Origin: an uncultured Lachnospiraceae bacterium
GTDB taxonomy: Bacteria > Bacillota > Clostridia > Lachnospirales > Lachnospiraceae
Direction of reading: 5' to 3'
Length of the DNA: 40,690 nucleotides
NCBI GenBank assembly: GCA_947630485.1
Contig: CANRHU010000029.1
Location: 1 to 40,690, forward strand
Shown here: positions 8,418-17,287 of the stretch, piece after piece
Layout of the letters: each line of letters begins with the position of its first letter
Position numbering within the stretch: the first letter of the stretch is position 1
Notes under the pieces: model-generated
The model's database searches: none
The model's input: only the letters and a program-made list of their open reading frames with translations
Told to the model about the DNA's origin: nothing
Position numbers and translations under genes: made by a program

Positions 8418-8443
8418 ATCCATTTCCTTCCGACTCATACATT
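8414..8443 (+). promoter_or_regulatory. Sigma-E-like sporulation promoter for ylbJ
   Basis: GCATATC at 8414-8420 matches six of seven positions of the sigma-E -35 (KMATATT). CATACATT at 8436-8443 matches the -10 (CATACANT). The spacing is 15 bases. Mother-cell sigma-E control is established for B. subtilis ylbJ (spoVV). The element overlaps the first codons of the divergent M23 gene. Confidence 0.65.
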
Positions 8444-8471
8444 GCTGTAAAACCATTCTATTCCGGTTCCT

Positions 8472-9518
8472 ATGGAAAAATCCTCACGCTTTACTGCTCT
8501 TCTATCCGTCCTTACTCTGCTTCTGATGCTTACGCACCCGGCCCTGACCCTCTCCGGCGCCAGAGACGGCCTTCTTCTGTGGTCGCGCACCGTGCTGCCG
8601 ACGCTTCTGCCTTTTATGATCTGTTCCAATGTGATCGTTTCGGCTGGCGGTCTCCCACTGCTCATGACCCCGCTGCGGCCGCTTCTTGGCGGGCTTTTCG
8701 GGCTGTCGGACGCAGGCGGCTATGTGCTCGTGACCGGCCTGCTGTGCGGCTGCCCTATGGGAGCCAAAACCTGCGCGGAATTTCTGAAAGAGGGCCGCAT
8801 CTCCCGCCCGGAAGCCCGATACCTTCTGGCGATCGCCAATCATCCGAGCCCTATGTTCGTGCTGGGTTATATAGGAACCTGCCTAAGCCCGCAGATCCCT
8901 GCCGGCCTTGTGGCCGTCTGTCTGTATCTGCCGGTTCTTCCGCTGTCCTTCCTGGCGCGGAAATTCTACCGGTTTATCCCGGAAAAACAGTCCGGCCCGT
9001 CAGAAACAGCCGCCGCGGCGGAACAGCCCGATTCCGCCTCCTTTGACGCGCTCATGATGCGCTCCATCGAGGTCATGGTGCGAATCGGCGGATATATCAT
9101 GCTCTTTTCCATCCTGGCCGCCTTCATCGCCGGTCTCACCATGCTTCCCGCGCTTCCCAAAGCCCTCGCCCTGGGCGCCGCGGAGATCACCACCGGAATC
9201 CGGGCCATATCCGAGGCCGCGGACGGTCCGCTGCGGGGCCTCTGTCTGACCGCCGTCACCGCCTTCGGCGGTCTGTCCGGCATCCTCCAGACGAAAAGTG
9301 TTATTGAAACAAAAAACAATGCCGGATTATCCATCCGGCATTACATATTCTGGAAGATTCTGCATACGCTCACCGCGTGTCTTCTGTTCATTCTCCTCCT
9401 GACTGCGTCTCCATACCTGCGCCTGCCGCGGAACCCGCAGCATCCTGCGGCTGCTGCGGCAAGTACAGCTCGCTGCGGTTACTGGTCACCCGGTCAAAGC
9501 TCTGCTTCATCTCGTTGA
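8472..9518 (+). CDS. ylbJ: Sporulation integral membrane protein YlbJ (SpoVV-type)
   Basis: A 348-residue polytopic membrane protein with about eight hydrophobic segments. It contains the family blocks VLPTLLPFMI, GGYVLVTGLLCGCPMGAKT and ANHPSPMFVLGYIG. In B. subtilis the homologue SpoVV is needed in the outer forespore membrane for dipicolinic acid uptake into the spore. No clear ribosome-binding site precedes the ATG, but an upstream sigma-E-like promoter fits. The last 131 bp overlap the 3' end of the convergent coiled-coil gene, and the reading frame also runs through the intrinsic terminator of that operon. The C-terminal 40 or so residues after the last helix are Ala-rich and probably not conserved. 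Confidence 0.85.
   Translation: MEKSSRFTALLSVLTLLLMLTHPALTLSGARDGLLLWSRTVLPTLLPFMICSNVIVSAGGLPLLMTPLRPLLGGLFGLSDAGGYVLVTGLLCGCPMGAKTCAEFLKEGRISRPEARYLLAIANHPSPMFVLGYIGTCLSPQIPAGLVAVCLYLPVLPLSFLARKFYRFIPEKQSGPSETAAAAEQPDSASFDALMMRSIEVMVRIGGYIMLFSILAAFIAGLTMLPALPKALALGAAEITTGIRAISEAADGPLRGLCLTAVTAFGGLSGILQTKSVIETKNNAGLSIRHYIFWKILHTLTACLLFILLLTASPYLRLPRNPQHPAAAAASTARCGYWSPGQSSASSR
9311..9342 (-). terminator. Terminator of the rsmD-coaD operon, inside ylbJ
   Basis: On the minus strand AATGCCGGAT and ATCCGGCATT form a perfect ten-pair stem with a five-base loop, followed by G and six Ts. It begins 45 bases past the stop of the coiled-coil gene. All of it lies within the ylbJ coding sequence on the other strand. 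Confidence 0.8.
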
Positions 9519-9990
9519 TGTAAGCGTCAAAACGACTCTGTGCCGCCTCGACCGAATGCGCGATGATATTCTGCAGGCCGCGGAGCGCGTCGTCCGTATA
9601 CTGAATCGCGCCCTGGCGGATATTGTTGGCATCGTTGACAGCCGCGTCCAAAATTGCCTGCGCCTGCACATTGGCGTCGTCAATAATCTGATTCGCCGCC
9701 GAGTAGGCAGCCTGGGTGATCTCGTGCTCGTTCACCATCTCGTTGGTCTGGCTCTTGGCCTCCTGCAGCATGGCGTCCGCCTGAGTCCGGGCATCGTTCA
9801 TGATGGCCTCCTGATTGCTGATCACGCGCTGATACTGCTTGATCTCGTCAGGCACGCGCAGTCTGAGCTCCACCAGAAGCTCCTCCAGCTCCTCGCGATT
9901 CACAAGAATCTTATTATTCGAAAACGGAGACGCCTTGCATCCGTCGATATACTCCTCAATCTCTTCAATTAACTGCTCGATCCTGCTCAT
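9388..9990 (-). CDS. Coiled-coil protein of unknown function (downstream of coaD)
   Basis: A 200-residue, largely helical, acidic protein. Residues 1-30 form a short helix, then a conserved-looking SNNKILVNREEL motif, then roughly 130 residues of heptad-like Ala, Gln and Asn-rich sequence resembling DivIVA or ATP-synthase-b-like coiled coils. The C-terminal 30 residues are Gln, Ala and Gly-rich. Proteins of this type follow coaD in many Lachnospiraceae and are usually annotated vaguely as ATPase. There is no nucleotide-binding motif. An AGGAGGGAG precedes the ATG at rather long spacing. It is the last gene of the rsmD-coaD operon and overlaps ylbJ tail to tail. Confidence 0.75.
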   Translation of the reverse strand: MSRIEQLIEEIEEYIDGCKASPFSNNKILVNREELEELLVELRLRVPDEIKQYQRVISNQEAIMNDARTQADAMLQEAKSQTNEMVNEHEITQAAYSAANQIIDDANVQAQAILDAAVNDANNIRQGAIQYTDDALRGLQNIIAHSVEAAQSRFDAYINEMKQSFDRVTSNRSELYLPQQPQDAAGSAAGAGMETQSGGE

Positions 9991-10011
9991 ACTATGTACT
10001 CTCCCTCCTGA

Positions 10012-10497
10012 TTATGATTCCCCCGCGAATTTGGCACGTATCTTCTCGGCTATGGATGGATGCACAAAGGCACTGATATCGCCGCCGTACATGGCGATCT
10101 CCTTTACTATGCTGGAACTCAGATATGAATATTTCAGGTTCGTGGTCAAAAATATCGTATCAACCCCAGGCGCGATCACGCGGTTCGTCTGGGAAAGCTG
10201 CAGTTCATATTCAAAGTCCGTTACCGCACGAAGTCCGCGGACAATCACATCCGCGTGATTCTTCCTCACAAAATCCACCAAAAGCCCGTCGAAGGCCTGC
10301 ACCTCCACATTGGGGAGATGCTTTGTGACATCTATTAACATATTAACACGTTCTTCCACAGAAAACAACGGCGATTTTGAAGAATTATTCAAAACCGCCA
10401 CAATCAGCCGATCCATGATCGCGGCGCTCCTCTGAATAATATCAAAATGACCGTACGTAACCGGGTCAAAGCTTCCCGGATAGACACCGACCGCCAT
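10012..10497 (-). CDS. coaD: Phosphopantetheine adenylyltransferase (CoaD)
   Basis: A 161-residue enzyme catalysing the fourth step of coenzyme A synthesis, joining 4'-phosphopantetheine and ATP to give dephospho-CoA and pyrophosphate. The nucleotidyl-transfer motif [12 protein letters not shown] with the HxGH-like TYGH and the C-terminal SSSIVKE signature are both present, and the length is normal for the family. The start has GGAAGG upstream. It follows rsmD by six bases, the classical bacterial arrangement. Confidence 0.97.
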   Translation of the reverse strand: MAVGVYPGSFDPVTYGHFDIIQRSAAIMDRLIVAVLNNSSKSPLFSVEERVNMLIDVTKHLPNVEVQAFDGLLVDFVRKNHADVIVRGLRAVTDFEYELQLSQTNRVIAPGVDTIFLTTNLKYSYLSSSIVKEIAMYGGDISAFVHPSIAEKIRAKFAGES

Positions 10498-10503
10498 ACT
10501 ATT

Positions 10504-11070
10504 TCACTCTCTTCCTTCCAGTCTCTTAAAAAACAGATGTTTATTCGTCTTATACCGCTTCTCCCGAACCGTCTGCCAGCCCAGCGCCTCCGCATAGGAA
10601 AAATCGGTATCGAGGGACGCTTCCACAATAACCAGCGTCTCCGCGTCCGCCAGGCAGGATGTCTTCAAGTATTCCAGCACCTGACGCTCCCACTGCTGAT
10701 GATACGGAGGGTCCATGAAAATGACGCCGAACGCACTGCCCTCCGCCTCCAGCCTGCGCAGTCCGCCAAGAATATCGCAGGTCATAACGCGCCCGCGCTC
10801 TTCCAGATGCGTCGTCTTCAGATTACCGCGGATACAGGCGGCGGCTTTGGGATTCTTCTCAATAAAGACGGCGTCGGCCGCGCCGCGGCTTAAAGCCTCG
10901 ATTCCGATCGCCCCGCTTCCGGCAAAGCAGTCCAGAAAGCGCACCTGAACCACATCATGCTGGATCATATTAAATAAAGTCTCCTTGATCCGGTCGGTTG
11001 TGGGTCTCGTATCCAATCCGTCAGGCGTTTTTAACTGCAGCCTTCTGGCCGTTCCGGCTATCACTCGCAT
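10504..11070 (-). CDS. rsmD: 16S rRNA guanine-N2 methyltransferase RsmD
   Basis: A 188-residue SAM-dependent methyltransferase that modifies G966 (E. coli numbering) of 16S rRNA. Motif I appears as DCFAGSGAIGIEALSRGA and the catalytic tetrad as DPPY. The N-terminus MRVIAGTARR is typical and supports the chosen ATG, which has AAAGGAG nine bases upstream; a longer reading frame upstream is unlikely to be used. First gene of the rsmD-coaD-coiled-coil operon. Confidence 0.95.
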   Translation of the reverse strand: MRVIAGTARRLQLKTPDGLDTRPTTDRIKETLFNMIQHDVVQVRFLDCFAGSGAIGIEALSRGAADAVFIEKNPKAAACIRGNLKTTHLEERGRVMTCDILGGLRRLEAEGSAFGVIFMDPPYHQQWERQVLEYLKTSCLADAETLVIVEASLDTDFSYAEALGWQTVREKRYKTNKHLFFKRLEGRE

Positions 11071-11129
11071 GAGACGCGCTCCTTTCCTGTACCGCGGGTC
11101 GATTCGGCCGCTGTCCAAGACTTTTTCTC

Positions 11130-11158
11130 AGTATAATATGAAAAATGAATTCCTACAA
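11130..11158 (-). promoter_or_regulatory. Sigma-A promoter for rsmD-coaD
   Basis: On the minus strand -35 TTGTAG and -10 TATACT are 17 bases apart. The predicted start is about 52 bases before the rsmD ATG. Confidence 0.6.
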
Positions 11159-11259
11159 GTATTTTATTGAAAACAAAAAGCCGCAGGGCAGCCGCCGCGC
11201 ACGGCGCGCAGCGCGCAGACTCCGCGTTTTGTCTCTGGTAATTTTTCAAAAATATGCTA

Positions 11260-11288
11260 GTGTATTATTTTTTGCCGGACACATAATA
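11260..11288 (+). promoter_or_regulatory. Sigma-G-like promoter for the spore protein gene
   Basis: CATAATA at 11282-11288 matches the sigma-G -10 consensus (CATNNTA), and GTGTA 17 bases upstream matches four of five positions of the -35. Forespore sigma-G control is the rule for alpha/beta SASP genes. Confidence 0.5.
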
Positions 11289-11337
11289 GGATTGTAACAC
11301 AAAAACACATCGTTAGATGAGAAGGAGGCGTTTTATC

Positions 11338-11544
11338 ATGTCAAGCAATTCTTCTAACACGACCAATGTTCCTGAGGCCAAGGAGGCTATGGACAAGTTC
11401 AAAATGGAAGTAGCCAGCGAGATCGGCGTGCCGTTAACCAATGGTTACAACGGCAACCTGACTTCTGCGCAGAATGGTTCTGTGGGCGGCTATATGGTCA
11501 AGAAGATGATCGAGGCCCAGGAGAAGCAGATGGCCGGCAAGTAA
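11338..11544 (+). CDS. Alpha/beta-type small acid-soluble spore protein
   Basis: A 68-residue SASP that coats and protects DNA in the dormant spore and is degraded by the Gpr protease at germination. The family features are present: the region KMEVASEIG around the Gpr cleavage site, then NGYNGNLTSAQNGSVGGYMVKKMIE. The start at MSSNSS is placed by GAAGGAGG; an in-frame upstream ATG would include the ribosome-binding site and is rejected. Its stop is followed by a single copy of the window's hairpin repeat and then a terminator. Confidence 0.95.
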   Translation: MSSNSSNTTNVPEAKEAMDKFKMEVASEIGVPLTNGYNGNLTSAQNGSVGGYMVKKMIEAQEKQMAGK

Positions 11545-11550
11545 ACAGCC

Positions 11551-11588
11551 GAAATACGAACAAAGCGTCACTGGCGCTTTGTTCGCAT
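11551..11588 (+). repeat. Hairpin repeat, copy A (after the SASP gene)
   Basis: The 27-bp core at 11558-11584 is an eleven-pair hairpin with the conserved TCACTGG loop. It is flanked by GAAATAC on the left and GCAT on the right, as in the copies near 25.5 and 35.6 kb. It begins seven bases after the SASP stop and precedes a terminator. Confidence 0.8.
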
Positions 11589-11604
11589 ACTGACGTAATA
11601 CGAC

Positions 11605-11657
11605 AAGAAGCCGTTACTCTATCGATGTTCAATCCATGGAGCAACGGCTTCTTTTCT
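11605..11657 (+). terminator. Intrinsic terminator of the SASP gene
   Basis: AAGAAGCCGTT pairs with AACGGCTTCTT across a 27-nt loop and is followed by TT and a T-rich stretch. The loop is larger than usual. Confidence 0.6.
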
Positions 11658-11758
11658 GCTGCCTTACATTTCCCTTACTTTTGCCGGAAAAACGTGCCGT
11701 GAGACAGATTTTATGGTAGGATAATACAGATTCCCAAAATAAGGAGGGAGGATCTCCC

Positions 11759-12466
11759 ATGAGCGCCGACTATCTGAAACAAAAACGCATTCTCCTGGTC
11801 GATGACGAACCTGACCTGCTGACGCTGGTCGCCAATATTTTACGGCAGGACGGCTACACCGACGTCCGGACCGCCGATTCTTTTGCCAACGCCCTGCATC
11901 AGGCGGAGGTGTCGGCTCCGGAACTAGCCGTCCTGGACGTGATGCTGCCGGACGGCAGCGGCTTCGGGCTTCTGAAACGGCTGCGCGGCTTTACCGACTG
12001 TCCCGTTTTGTTTCTCACCGCACGCGGCGAGGAGGAAGACCGTATCCGCGGCTTCGGTCTCGGGGCCGACGACTACATGGTGAAGCCGTTTTCCCCGAGG
12101 GAGCTTCTGTACCGCATCGCGGCGATTCTGCGGCGCACCTACCGCAGCGAGGATCCCCTCGTGGAGCTTGACGGAAGCCGGATCGACTTTGCCAGGGCAG
12201 AAGTCATAAGAGACGGCGAACAGATTCCTCTGACCGCGAAGGAATTTGCGCTTCTCTCCGCCCTCTGCCGCAACGCCGGCCGCATTGTAACCATCGACGC
12301 CCTCTGCACCGCCGTCTGGGGCGATAATCCTTACGGCTACGAGAATTCGCTGATGGCTCATATCCGCCGCATCCGCGAAAAAATCGAGACCGATCCGTCC
12401 CATCCGGTGTCCCTGGTGACGGTAAAGGGGCTCGGCTATAAACTGATTCTGAAAAGCCGTAAATAG
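11759..12466 (+). CDS. OmpR/PhoB-family response regulator
   Basis: A 235-residue two-component regulator. The receiver domain (residues 1-125) has the acidic pair in LLVDDEPD, the phosphoacceptor Asp in AVLDVMLPDGSG, the Thr in LFLTARG and the Lys in YMVKPFSP, so it is fully equipped for phosphorylation. A winged-helix DNA-binding domain follows, ending in VTVKGLGYKL. The ATG has AAGGAGGGAGG upstream. It lies 38 bp before its partner sensor kinase. The regulated genes are unknown. Confidence 0.95.
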   Translation: MSADYLKQKRILLVDDEPDLLTLVANILRQDGYTDVRTADSFANALHQAEVSAPELAVLDVMLPDGSGFGLLKRLRGFTDCPVLFLTARGEEEDRIRGFGLGADDYMVKPFSPRELLYRIAAILRRTYRSEDPLVELDGSRIDFARAEVIRDGEQIPLTAKEFALLSALCRNAGRIVTIDALCTAVWGDNPYGYENSLMAHIRRIREKIETDPSHPVSLVTVKGLGYKLILKSRK

Positions 12467-12504
12467 ACGAAAGCCGCCCGCAGAGGCGGCAGAATGGAGA
12501 CGCA

Positions 12505-13899
12505 ATGAACAGCATTCTGAAACTGATCCGCCGCTTTGTCGGTATTATGGTTTTGAGTTTTGTTCTTCTGATTCTTCTGAATCTTTCCCTTCTGGCCGCA
12601 ATCGCCGCACGCCAGGCGGCGAACCAAAGTCCCTGGACAATCGCCATGGAAACCGCTCAGGCCTTGAAGCCGGCAGACAGCGGCTTTACGGTGACTTCGG
12701 AAGCCTTCGCGTCGCTTCGCGCCTGCGGCGCCTGGGCCGTTCTGATCGATGAATCGACAGGAGAGGTCGTCTGGCAGACGGAGGATCTGCCGGTCACCGT
12801 TCCTATGCACTATACATACTCCGACATCGCCGCACTGACCCGCGGCTATATCGACAGCTATCCCACCTTCCCGGCCGCGTCCGCTTACGGACTGATGGTG
12901 CTGGGCTTTCCGCGCACCAGCTATTGGAAGCATATGTGGCCAAGCTGGGATTACCAGCTGATCGCCCACGCCCCGCAGATCGCGCTGACGGCGGCGGCGC
13001 TGAATCTGATTCTAATTCTTCTGATCTATCTGACCGCAAACTACCGGCTGCTTCGGTCCGTACAGCCCCTTGCTTCCGGCATCCAGACGCTTCCCTCCGG
13101 GGAGCCCGTCTTCATTCCGGAGCATGGCCTTTTATCGGAACTGGCCTCCAGCCTGAATCGGACCTCCGGTCTCCTCCAGTCGCAGAAATACGAACTTCGG
13201 AAAAAGGAGACCGCGCGCGCAAACTGGATTGCCGGCATCTCCCACGATATCCGCACGCCCCTGTCCATGGTCATGGGTTACGCGGAACAGCTGAAAGACG
13301 ACGCCGCGCTCTCCCGCGGACAGCAAAAAAAGGCCGCCGTCATCCTCCGCGAAAGCGAACGGATGCGGGACCTCGTCAATGACTTAAATCTCGCTTCCAA
13401 ACTCGAATATAACATGCAGCCGGCACATTTGCGGACTGAAAATCTGACCGCCATTGTAAGGCAGGCGGCAGTGGATTTTATCAATGCGGATATCGCCGGA
13501 AAATACCCTGTCGAATGGACCGGAAACCAGCCGCAGATCCCCTGCACCGCCGATGTGGATCGCGAACTGCTGACGCGGGCCGTCATGAATCTCTTTCACA
13601 ACTGCCGAAACCACAACGAAGAGGGATGCACCATTTACATCTCCATCCGCCGCTCGGAAGCGTCCTGGGACATCCGCGTCGAAGACGACGGCGTCGGATT
13701 AAGCGACGAGGAGCTGAACCGTCTGCGCGACGCATCCCAGGGCGCGGCCTGCGGCGCCGGTATTGACGGACAGAGGCACGGCCTGGGTCTTCAGCTGGTC
13801 CGCCAGATCGCCTCGGTCTTCGGAGGGGAAATCCTGATGGATCACAGCAACTATGGGGGATTTTCGGTTACCATTTCTCTCCCCGCGGCGGATACCTAA
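12505..13899 (+). CDS. Sensor histidine kinase, partner of the upstream regulator
   Basis: A 464-residue membrane sensor. Transmembrane helices near residues 12-35 and 152-175 bracket an extracytoplasmic domain of about 115 residues that shows no domain recognised here. The cytoplasmic part has a HisKA dimerisation domain with the phosphorylated His in ISHDIRTPLS, and a HATPase domain with N box (NLFHNCRNH), G1 box (VEDDGVGL) and G2 box (GQRHGLGLQL). The ATG is preceded by GGAGAC. The signal sensed cannot be inferred. Immediately past its stop lies the linker motif of the hairpin repeat family and a bidirectional terminator shared with glgD. Confidence 0.93.
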   Translation: MNSILKLIRRFVGIMVLSFVLLILLNLSLLAAIAARQAANQSPWTIAMETAQALKPADSGFTVTSEAFASLRACGAWAVLIDESTGEVVWQTEDLPVTVPMHYTYSDIAALTRGYIDSYPTFPAASAYGLMVLGFPRTSYWKHMWPSWDYQLIAHAPQIALTAAALNLILILLIYLTANYRLLRSVQPLASGIQTLPSGEPVFIPEHGLLSELASSLNRTSGLLQSQKYELRKKETARANWIAGISHDIRTPLSMVMGYAEQLKDDAALSRGQQKKAAVILRESERMRDLVNDLNLASKLEYNMQPAHLRTENLTAIVRQAAVDFINADIAGKYPVEWTGNQPQIPCTADVDRELLTRAVMNLFHNCRNHNEEGCTIYISIRRSEASWDIRVEDDGVGLSDEELNRLRDASQGAACGAGIDGQRHGLGLQLVRQIASVFGGEILMDHSNYGGFSVTISLPAADT

Positions 13900-13903
13900 G
13901 CGG

Positions 13904-13959
13904 CGCATGGAAATACAAAAAAGCGCCCCAAAAGTTATTTTGAAATGACTTTTGGGGCG
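13904..13959. terminator. Bidirectional terminator preceded by a repeat-family linker
   Basis: The hairpin at 13924-13959 has a 16-pair stem (one G-U) with loop TTGA. It ends sensor-kinase transcripts on the plus strand, and on the minus strand it is followed by a T-rich run for glgD. The 12-bp linker GCATGGAAATAC of the repeat family lies at 13905-13916, six bases after the kinase stop, without an intact hairpin core. Confidence 0.8.
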
Positions 13960-13983
13960 TCCCTCTTCTCTTTCCTTTGCTCC

Positions 13984-15129
13984 TTAGACCACTTTGTGCT
14001 TCGCGATGTAGACCGGGAAGCTGTCGGTGCCCCGAAGCTCCTTGTCGGCCGTGATCGTCACCTTCTTGTCGGTGATCACATATTCCACATCGGCCCCGGC
14101 CTCGATGACCGTATCCTGCATCAGAATGCAGTTCCTGACCTTCGCGCCCTTTCCAATCTGCACGCCCCGGAACAGGATGCTGTTCTCGATCTCGCCCTCG
14201 ATGATGCAGCCGTCGGCCACAAGAACATTCTCCGCCTTCGCGCCCTCAATATAACGGGTCGGGTTATCGTCACGGATCTTTGTGTAGATCGTGCTGGGTC
14301 CGAACAGCGCGTCCAGATTCTCGTCGTCGAGAAGACGCATATTCTCGTCATAATAGCTCTTCAGATCACTGATGCGCGCCACATAACCGTCATATTTGTA
14401 ACCATAGACCTTCACCTTATCCAGATGCGGCGCAAGCATGTCCCTCTCAAAGAACTGCATGCCGCGGACGCTGGCTACCGTGATCATATCGATCAGCAGC
14501 TCGCGGTTGATCACGTAATAATTCATACAGAAGTTCGTGATGCCGTCCTGCGTCGGATTCATATACATATAGGTGACACGGTTCTGCTCGTCCATATCGA
14601 TGGTATAGTACAGATCCATGCCCTGACCGTGAACGAGCTTTGCGGATACGGGAAGTTCATCCTCCGTATACGCCACCGTCACATCGGCGCCGGTTTTAAT
14701 ATGCCGGTCGATCAGCTTATTGAAATCAAAGTTTGCAATGATGTTCGTGTCGGCCAGAACCACATAGGTCTCCTTCTGGCTGCGCAGGAAATCCAGAATG
14801 CTGGCCATGGCCTCCACGCGGCCATTATACAGCTTCACGGTCTTCTGCGCAAAGGGCGGAATGATATTCAGGCCGCCGTTCTTGCGGGCTAAATCCCACT
14901 CGCGGCCGGAGCCCAGATGATCCATCAGGGAATGGTAATTCCTGCGGACGATCAGGGAAATATTGTCAATGCCGCAGTTTACCATGCTGGAAAGGACGAA
15001 ATCAACGACACGGTAACGTCCGCCAAATGGGATCGAGGCCATCAGACGCTCGTTCACCAGCTCCGGCACCAGAGAATCATAACTGTTCGGGAACAGAACT
15101 CCTATTACGTCTGCGTTGGATTTTACCAC
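13984..15129 (-). CDS. glgD: GlgD, regulatory subunit of ADP-glucose pyrophosphorylase
   Basis: A 381-residue GlgC-like protein of the GlgD branch, which in Firmicutes forms a heteromer with GlgC for glycogen synthesis. The nucleotidyltransferase fold is recognisable ([16 protein letters not shown]), but the N-terminal GGxGxR substrate loop is replaced by IGVLFPNSY, as expected for a non-catalytic subunit. A left-handed beta-helix C-terminal domain follows. The start is a GTG that overlaps the glgC TAA by seven bases, indicating tight coupling. Shares a bidirectional terminator with the sensor kinase. Confidence 0.93.
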   Translation of the reverse strand: MVKSNADVIGVLFPNSYDSLVPELVNERLMASIPFGGRYRVVDFVLSSMVNCGIDNISLIVRRNYHSLMDHLGSGREWDLARKNGGLNIIPPFAQKTVKLYNGRVEAMASILDFLRSQKETYVVLADTNIIANFDFNKLIDRHIKTGADVTVAYTEDELPVSAKLVHGQGMDLYYTIDMDEQNRVTYMYMNPTQDGITNFCMNYYVINRELLIDMITVASVRGMQFFERDMLAPHLDKVKVYGYKYDGYVARISDLKSYYDENMRLLDDENLDALFGPSTIYTKIRDDNPTRYIEGAKAENVLVADGCIIEGEIENSILFRGVQIGKGAKVRNCILMQDTVIEAGADVEYVITDKKVTITADKELRGTDSFPVYIAKHKVV

Positions 15130-16331
15130 TGCTCCTCACCGCCTTTCACATTATTCCTGACCATGGCGTTCGGCCCGATCTTAGCGCCGTCGCCGATAAA
15201 TACGTTATTGCCTACGGTCGCCACGCCCTTTTCGTCTCCCGTGGGCATAGCGCCGACAATGGCATTCTCTCCGATCTCCACGTTCTCCGCGATAATGCAG
15301 TGCTTGACCACCGCGCCGGAGCGGATAACCGTACCGCCCATAACGACGGCGTCCTCCACCTCAGCGCCTTCCTCCACCTGCACGCCTGCGAACAGGATGG
15401 AATGCTTCACCTTGCCGTAGATACGGCAGCCGTCAGTGATCATGGAATTCTCCACGATGCCTCCCTTGCCGATCTTATGGCCGGTCATGCCGCTGTTGCG
15501 GCTGTAGATCTTCCAGTCGTCATCGAACAGGTTGATGCCGCTGTGCTCCGGATCCAGAACCTCCATATTGGCTTCCCAGAGGGAAGAAATGGTCCCCACG
15601 TCCTTCCAGTAGCCGCTGAAATGGTACGCATACATTTTCCGATTGTCCCGGAACAGGTTCGGGATGATGTTCTTGCCGAAGTCATTCTCAGAATTCGGGT
15701 CGGCCTCATCCTCCTCCAGATACTGCTTCAGGATATCCCAGTTGAAGATATAGATTCCCATCGACGCCAAATTGGACTTCGGCTGCTTCGGTTTCTCCTG
15801 GAACTCGGTGATCCTGTCGTTTTCGTCGGCCACCATGATGCCGAAGCGGGAAGCCTCCTCCCACGGCACCTCCATGACGGCCACGGAGAATTCCGCTCCC
15901 TTCTCCTTATGGTAGCGCAGGAAATCGCTGTAATCCTGCTTACATATCTGGTCGCCGGACAAAATGATGACATACTGAGGATCGTACCTCTGAATAAATG
16001 AGATATTCTGGTAGATGGCATTCGCCGTGCCTTTGTACCAGTCAGAACCGGAAGCCTGCTGATAAGGCGGGAGCACATGGACACCGCCATGAAGACGATC
16101 CAAATCCCAGGGCTGTCCGTTGCCGATGTACTCATTCAGAACCAGGGGCTGATACTGGGTCAGGATTCCCACGGTATCGATGCCGGAGTTGACGCAGTTC
16201 GAAAGCGGAAAATCGATAATCCTGTATTTGCCGCCAAAGGGAACTGCAGGTTTTGCCAGATTCTGGGTCAGCGTATACAAACGGGAACCCTGTCCACCGG
16301 CAAGAAGCATTGCTATCATTTCTTTTGCCAT
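15123..16331 (-). CDS. glgC: Glucose-1-phosphate adenylyltransferase (GlgC)
   Basis: A 402-residue catalytic subunit that makes ADP-glucose from glucose-1-phosphate and ATP, the committed step of bacterial glycogen synthesis. [10 protein letters not shown] provides the nucleotide-binding loop, [15 protein letters not shown] the family signature, and the C-terminal hexapeptide repeats the beta-helix. The ATG is preceded by GAGGGGGAG. It is the first gene of glgCD. The remaining glg genes (synthase, branching enzyme, phosphorylase) are not in the window. Confidence 0.97.
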   Translation of the reverse strand: MAKEMIAMLLAGGQGSRLYTLTQNLAKPAVPFGGKYRIIDFPLSNCVNSGIDTVGILTQYQPLVLNEYIGNGQPWDLDRLHGGVHVLPPYQQASGSDWYKGTANAIYQNISFIQRYDPQYVIILSGDQICKQDYSDFLRYHKEKGAEFSVAVMEVPWEEASRFGIMVADENDRITEFQEKPKQPKSNLASMGIYIFNWDILKQYLEEDEADPNSENDFGKNIIPNLFRDNRKMYAYHFSGYWKDVGTISSLWEANMEVLDPEHSGINLFDDDWKIYSRNSGMTGHKIGKGGIVENSMITDGCRIYGKVKHSILFAGVQVEEGAEVEDAVVMGGTVIRSGAVVKHCIIAENVEIGENAIVGAMPTGDEKGVATVGNNVFIGDGAKIGPNAMVRNNVKGGEEQW

Positions 16332-16366
16332 GATAATCTCCCCCTCATATCGTTTGAGTTACTATA

Positions 16367-16395
16367 ATTCTACCATAAAATTGTAAACTTTGATA
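16367..16395 (-). promoter_or_regulatory. Probable promoter for glgCD
   Basis: On the minus strand TAGAAT has a TGn extension (TGGTAGAAT). A weak -35, TATCAA, lies 17 bases upstream. An overlapping TTTACA/TATAGT pair at 15-base spacing is less likely. Confidence 0.4.
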
Positions 16396-16518
16396 CCCTT
16401 TTCGGAAAATATTTTGTAAATTATGGCAAAAAATACAATCGCCGTGGATAGGTGTTGTTATTCTGCCCAAAATGCGATGGTTTTATAAGCGGTCAACCGG
16501 AAACGCAGCGGCGGCATT

Positions 16519-17280
16519 TTATGTCTGTGGATTATGTTCGCGCCCGGCCTCCTCCAGTTCCCGCAGGTCAATCTGCAGTTCTTCCTCCACCTCGCTTCGG
16601 ATCTCCTCGGCGCGGACCGGATCCATATCCGGAAGATTCTCCGTGGAACCAATGCCGAAGCGGCGCAGAAATTCTTCCGTGGTTGCGAAAAGCGCCGGCC
16701 GGCCGGGGGCATCCAGTCTGCCGATCTCCTGAACCAGATTATACTCCACCAGACGGTTCACCGCGTGATCGGAATTGACGCCGCGGATCTTCTCGATCTC
16801 CATACGGGTCACCGGCTGTTTGTAGGCGATGATAGACAGCGTCTCCAGGGCTACGTCCGTCAGCACATGCCGCTTCGGAGCGGCCGCAACACGGATCAGG
16901 TTTTCATAGAACCGGCCGCGGGTACAGAGCTGATAGCTGTCTTCCAGACGGATCACCTCCATGCCGCGGTTCTCCTCCTCATAGCGCTTAAGCAGTCTCT
17001 CCACCGCCTTTTTCGCCACATCCGCAGGCTGGCCGATGGCCGCCGCCAGCTGTTCCAGCTCCACAGGCTGTCCCATCGTGAACAAAACCGCCTCCACAAT
17101 GGCCTCATAATCTGTCTCCGGATTGCCAAGCGGAGCTGGCGGTACATCTGGTTGCTCCTGCGCAGGCTCCGCCTCAGGCGCGTCCGGCTCATGCCGCGCA
17201 AGTTCCGCCTCAAGCGCGTCCTGACGCGCCTGAATGGCCTCTATATCGAATTCCTCATCATCCCATTCTCTGTCCATCAT
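16519..17280 (-). CDS. scpB: Segregation and condensation protein ScpB
   Basis: A 253-residue kleisin-associated winged-helix protein of the SMC-ScpA-ScpB condensin complex, which compacts and segregates the chromosome. The core begins at AIVEAVLFTMGQPV near residue 60 and includes IIAYKQPVTRMEIEKIRGVNSD, the most conserved block of the family. The N-terminal 55 residues are acidic and Pro-rich and look disordered. The start at MMDREWDDEE follows the scpA stop by seven bases with a GGGGGA upstream; longer starts would lie inside scpA. Confidence 0.95.
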   Translation of the reverse strand: MMDREWDDEEFDIEAIQARQDALEAELARHEPDAPEAEPAQEQPDVPPAPLGNPETDYEAIVEAVLFTMGQPVELEQLAAAIGQPADVAKKAVERLLKRYEEENRGMEVIRLEDSYQLCTRGRFYENLIRVAAAPKRHVLTDVALETLSIIAYKQPVTRMEIEKIRGVNSDHAVNRLVEYNLVQEIGRLDAPGRPALFATTEEFLRRFGIGSTENLPDMDPVRAEEIRSEVEEELQIDLRELEEAGREHNPQT

Positions 17281-17287
17281 ATCCGTC

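Noticed and set aside
11317-11337. Upstream ATG for the spore protein
   Set aside because: It would encode the ribosome-binding site of the real start and add an Arg-rich lead absent from SASP proteins.
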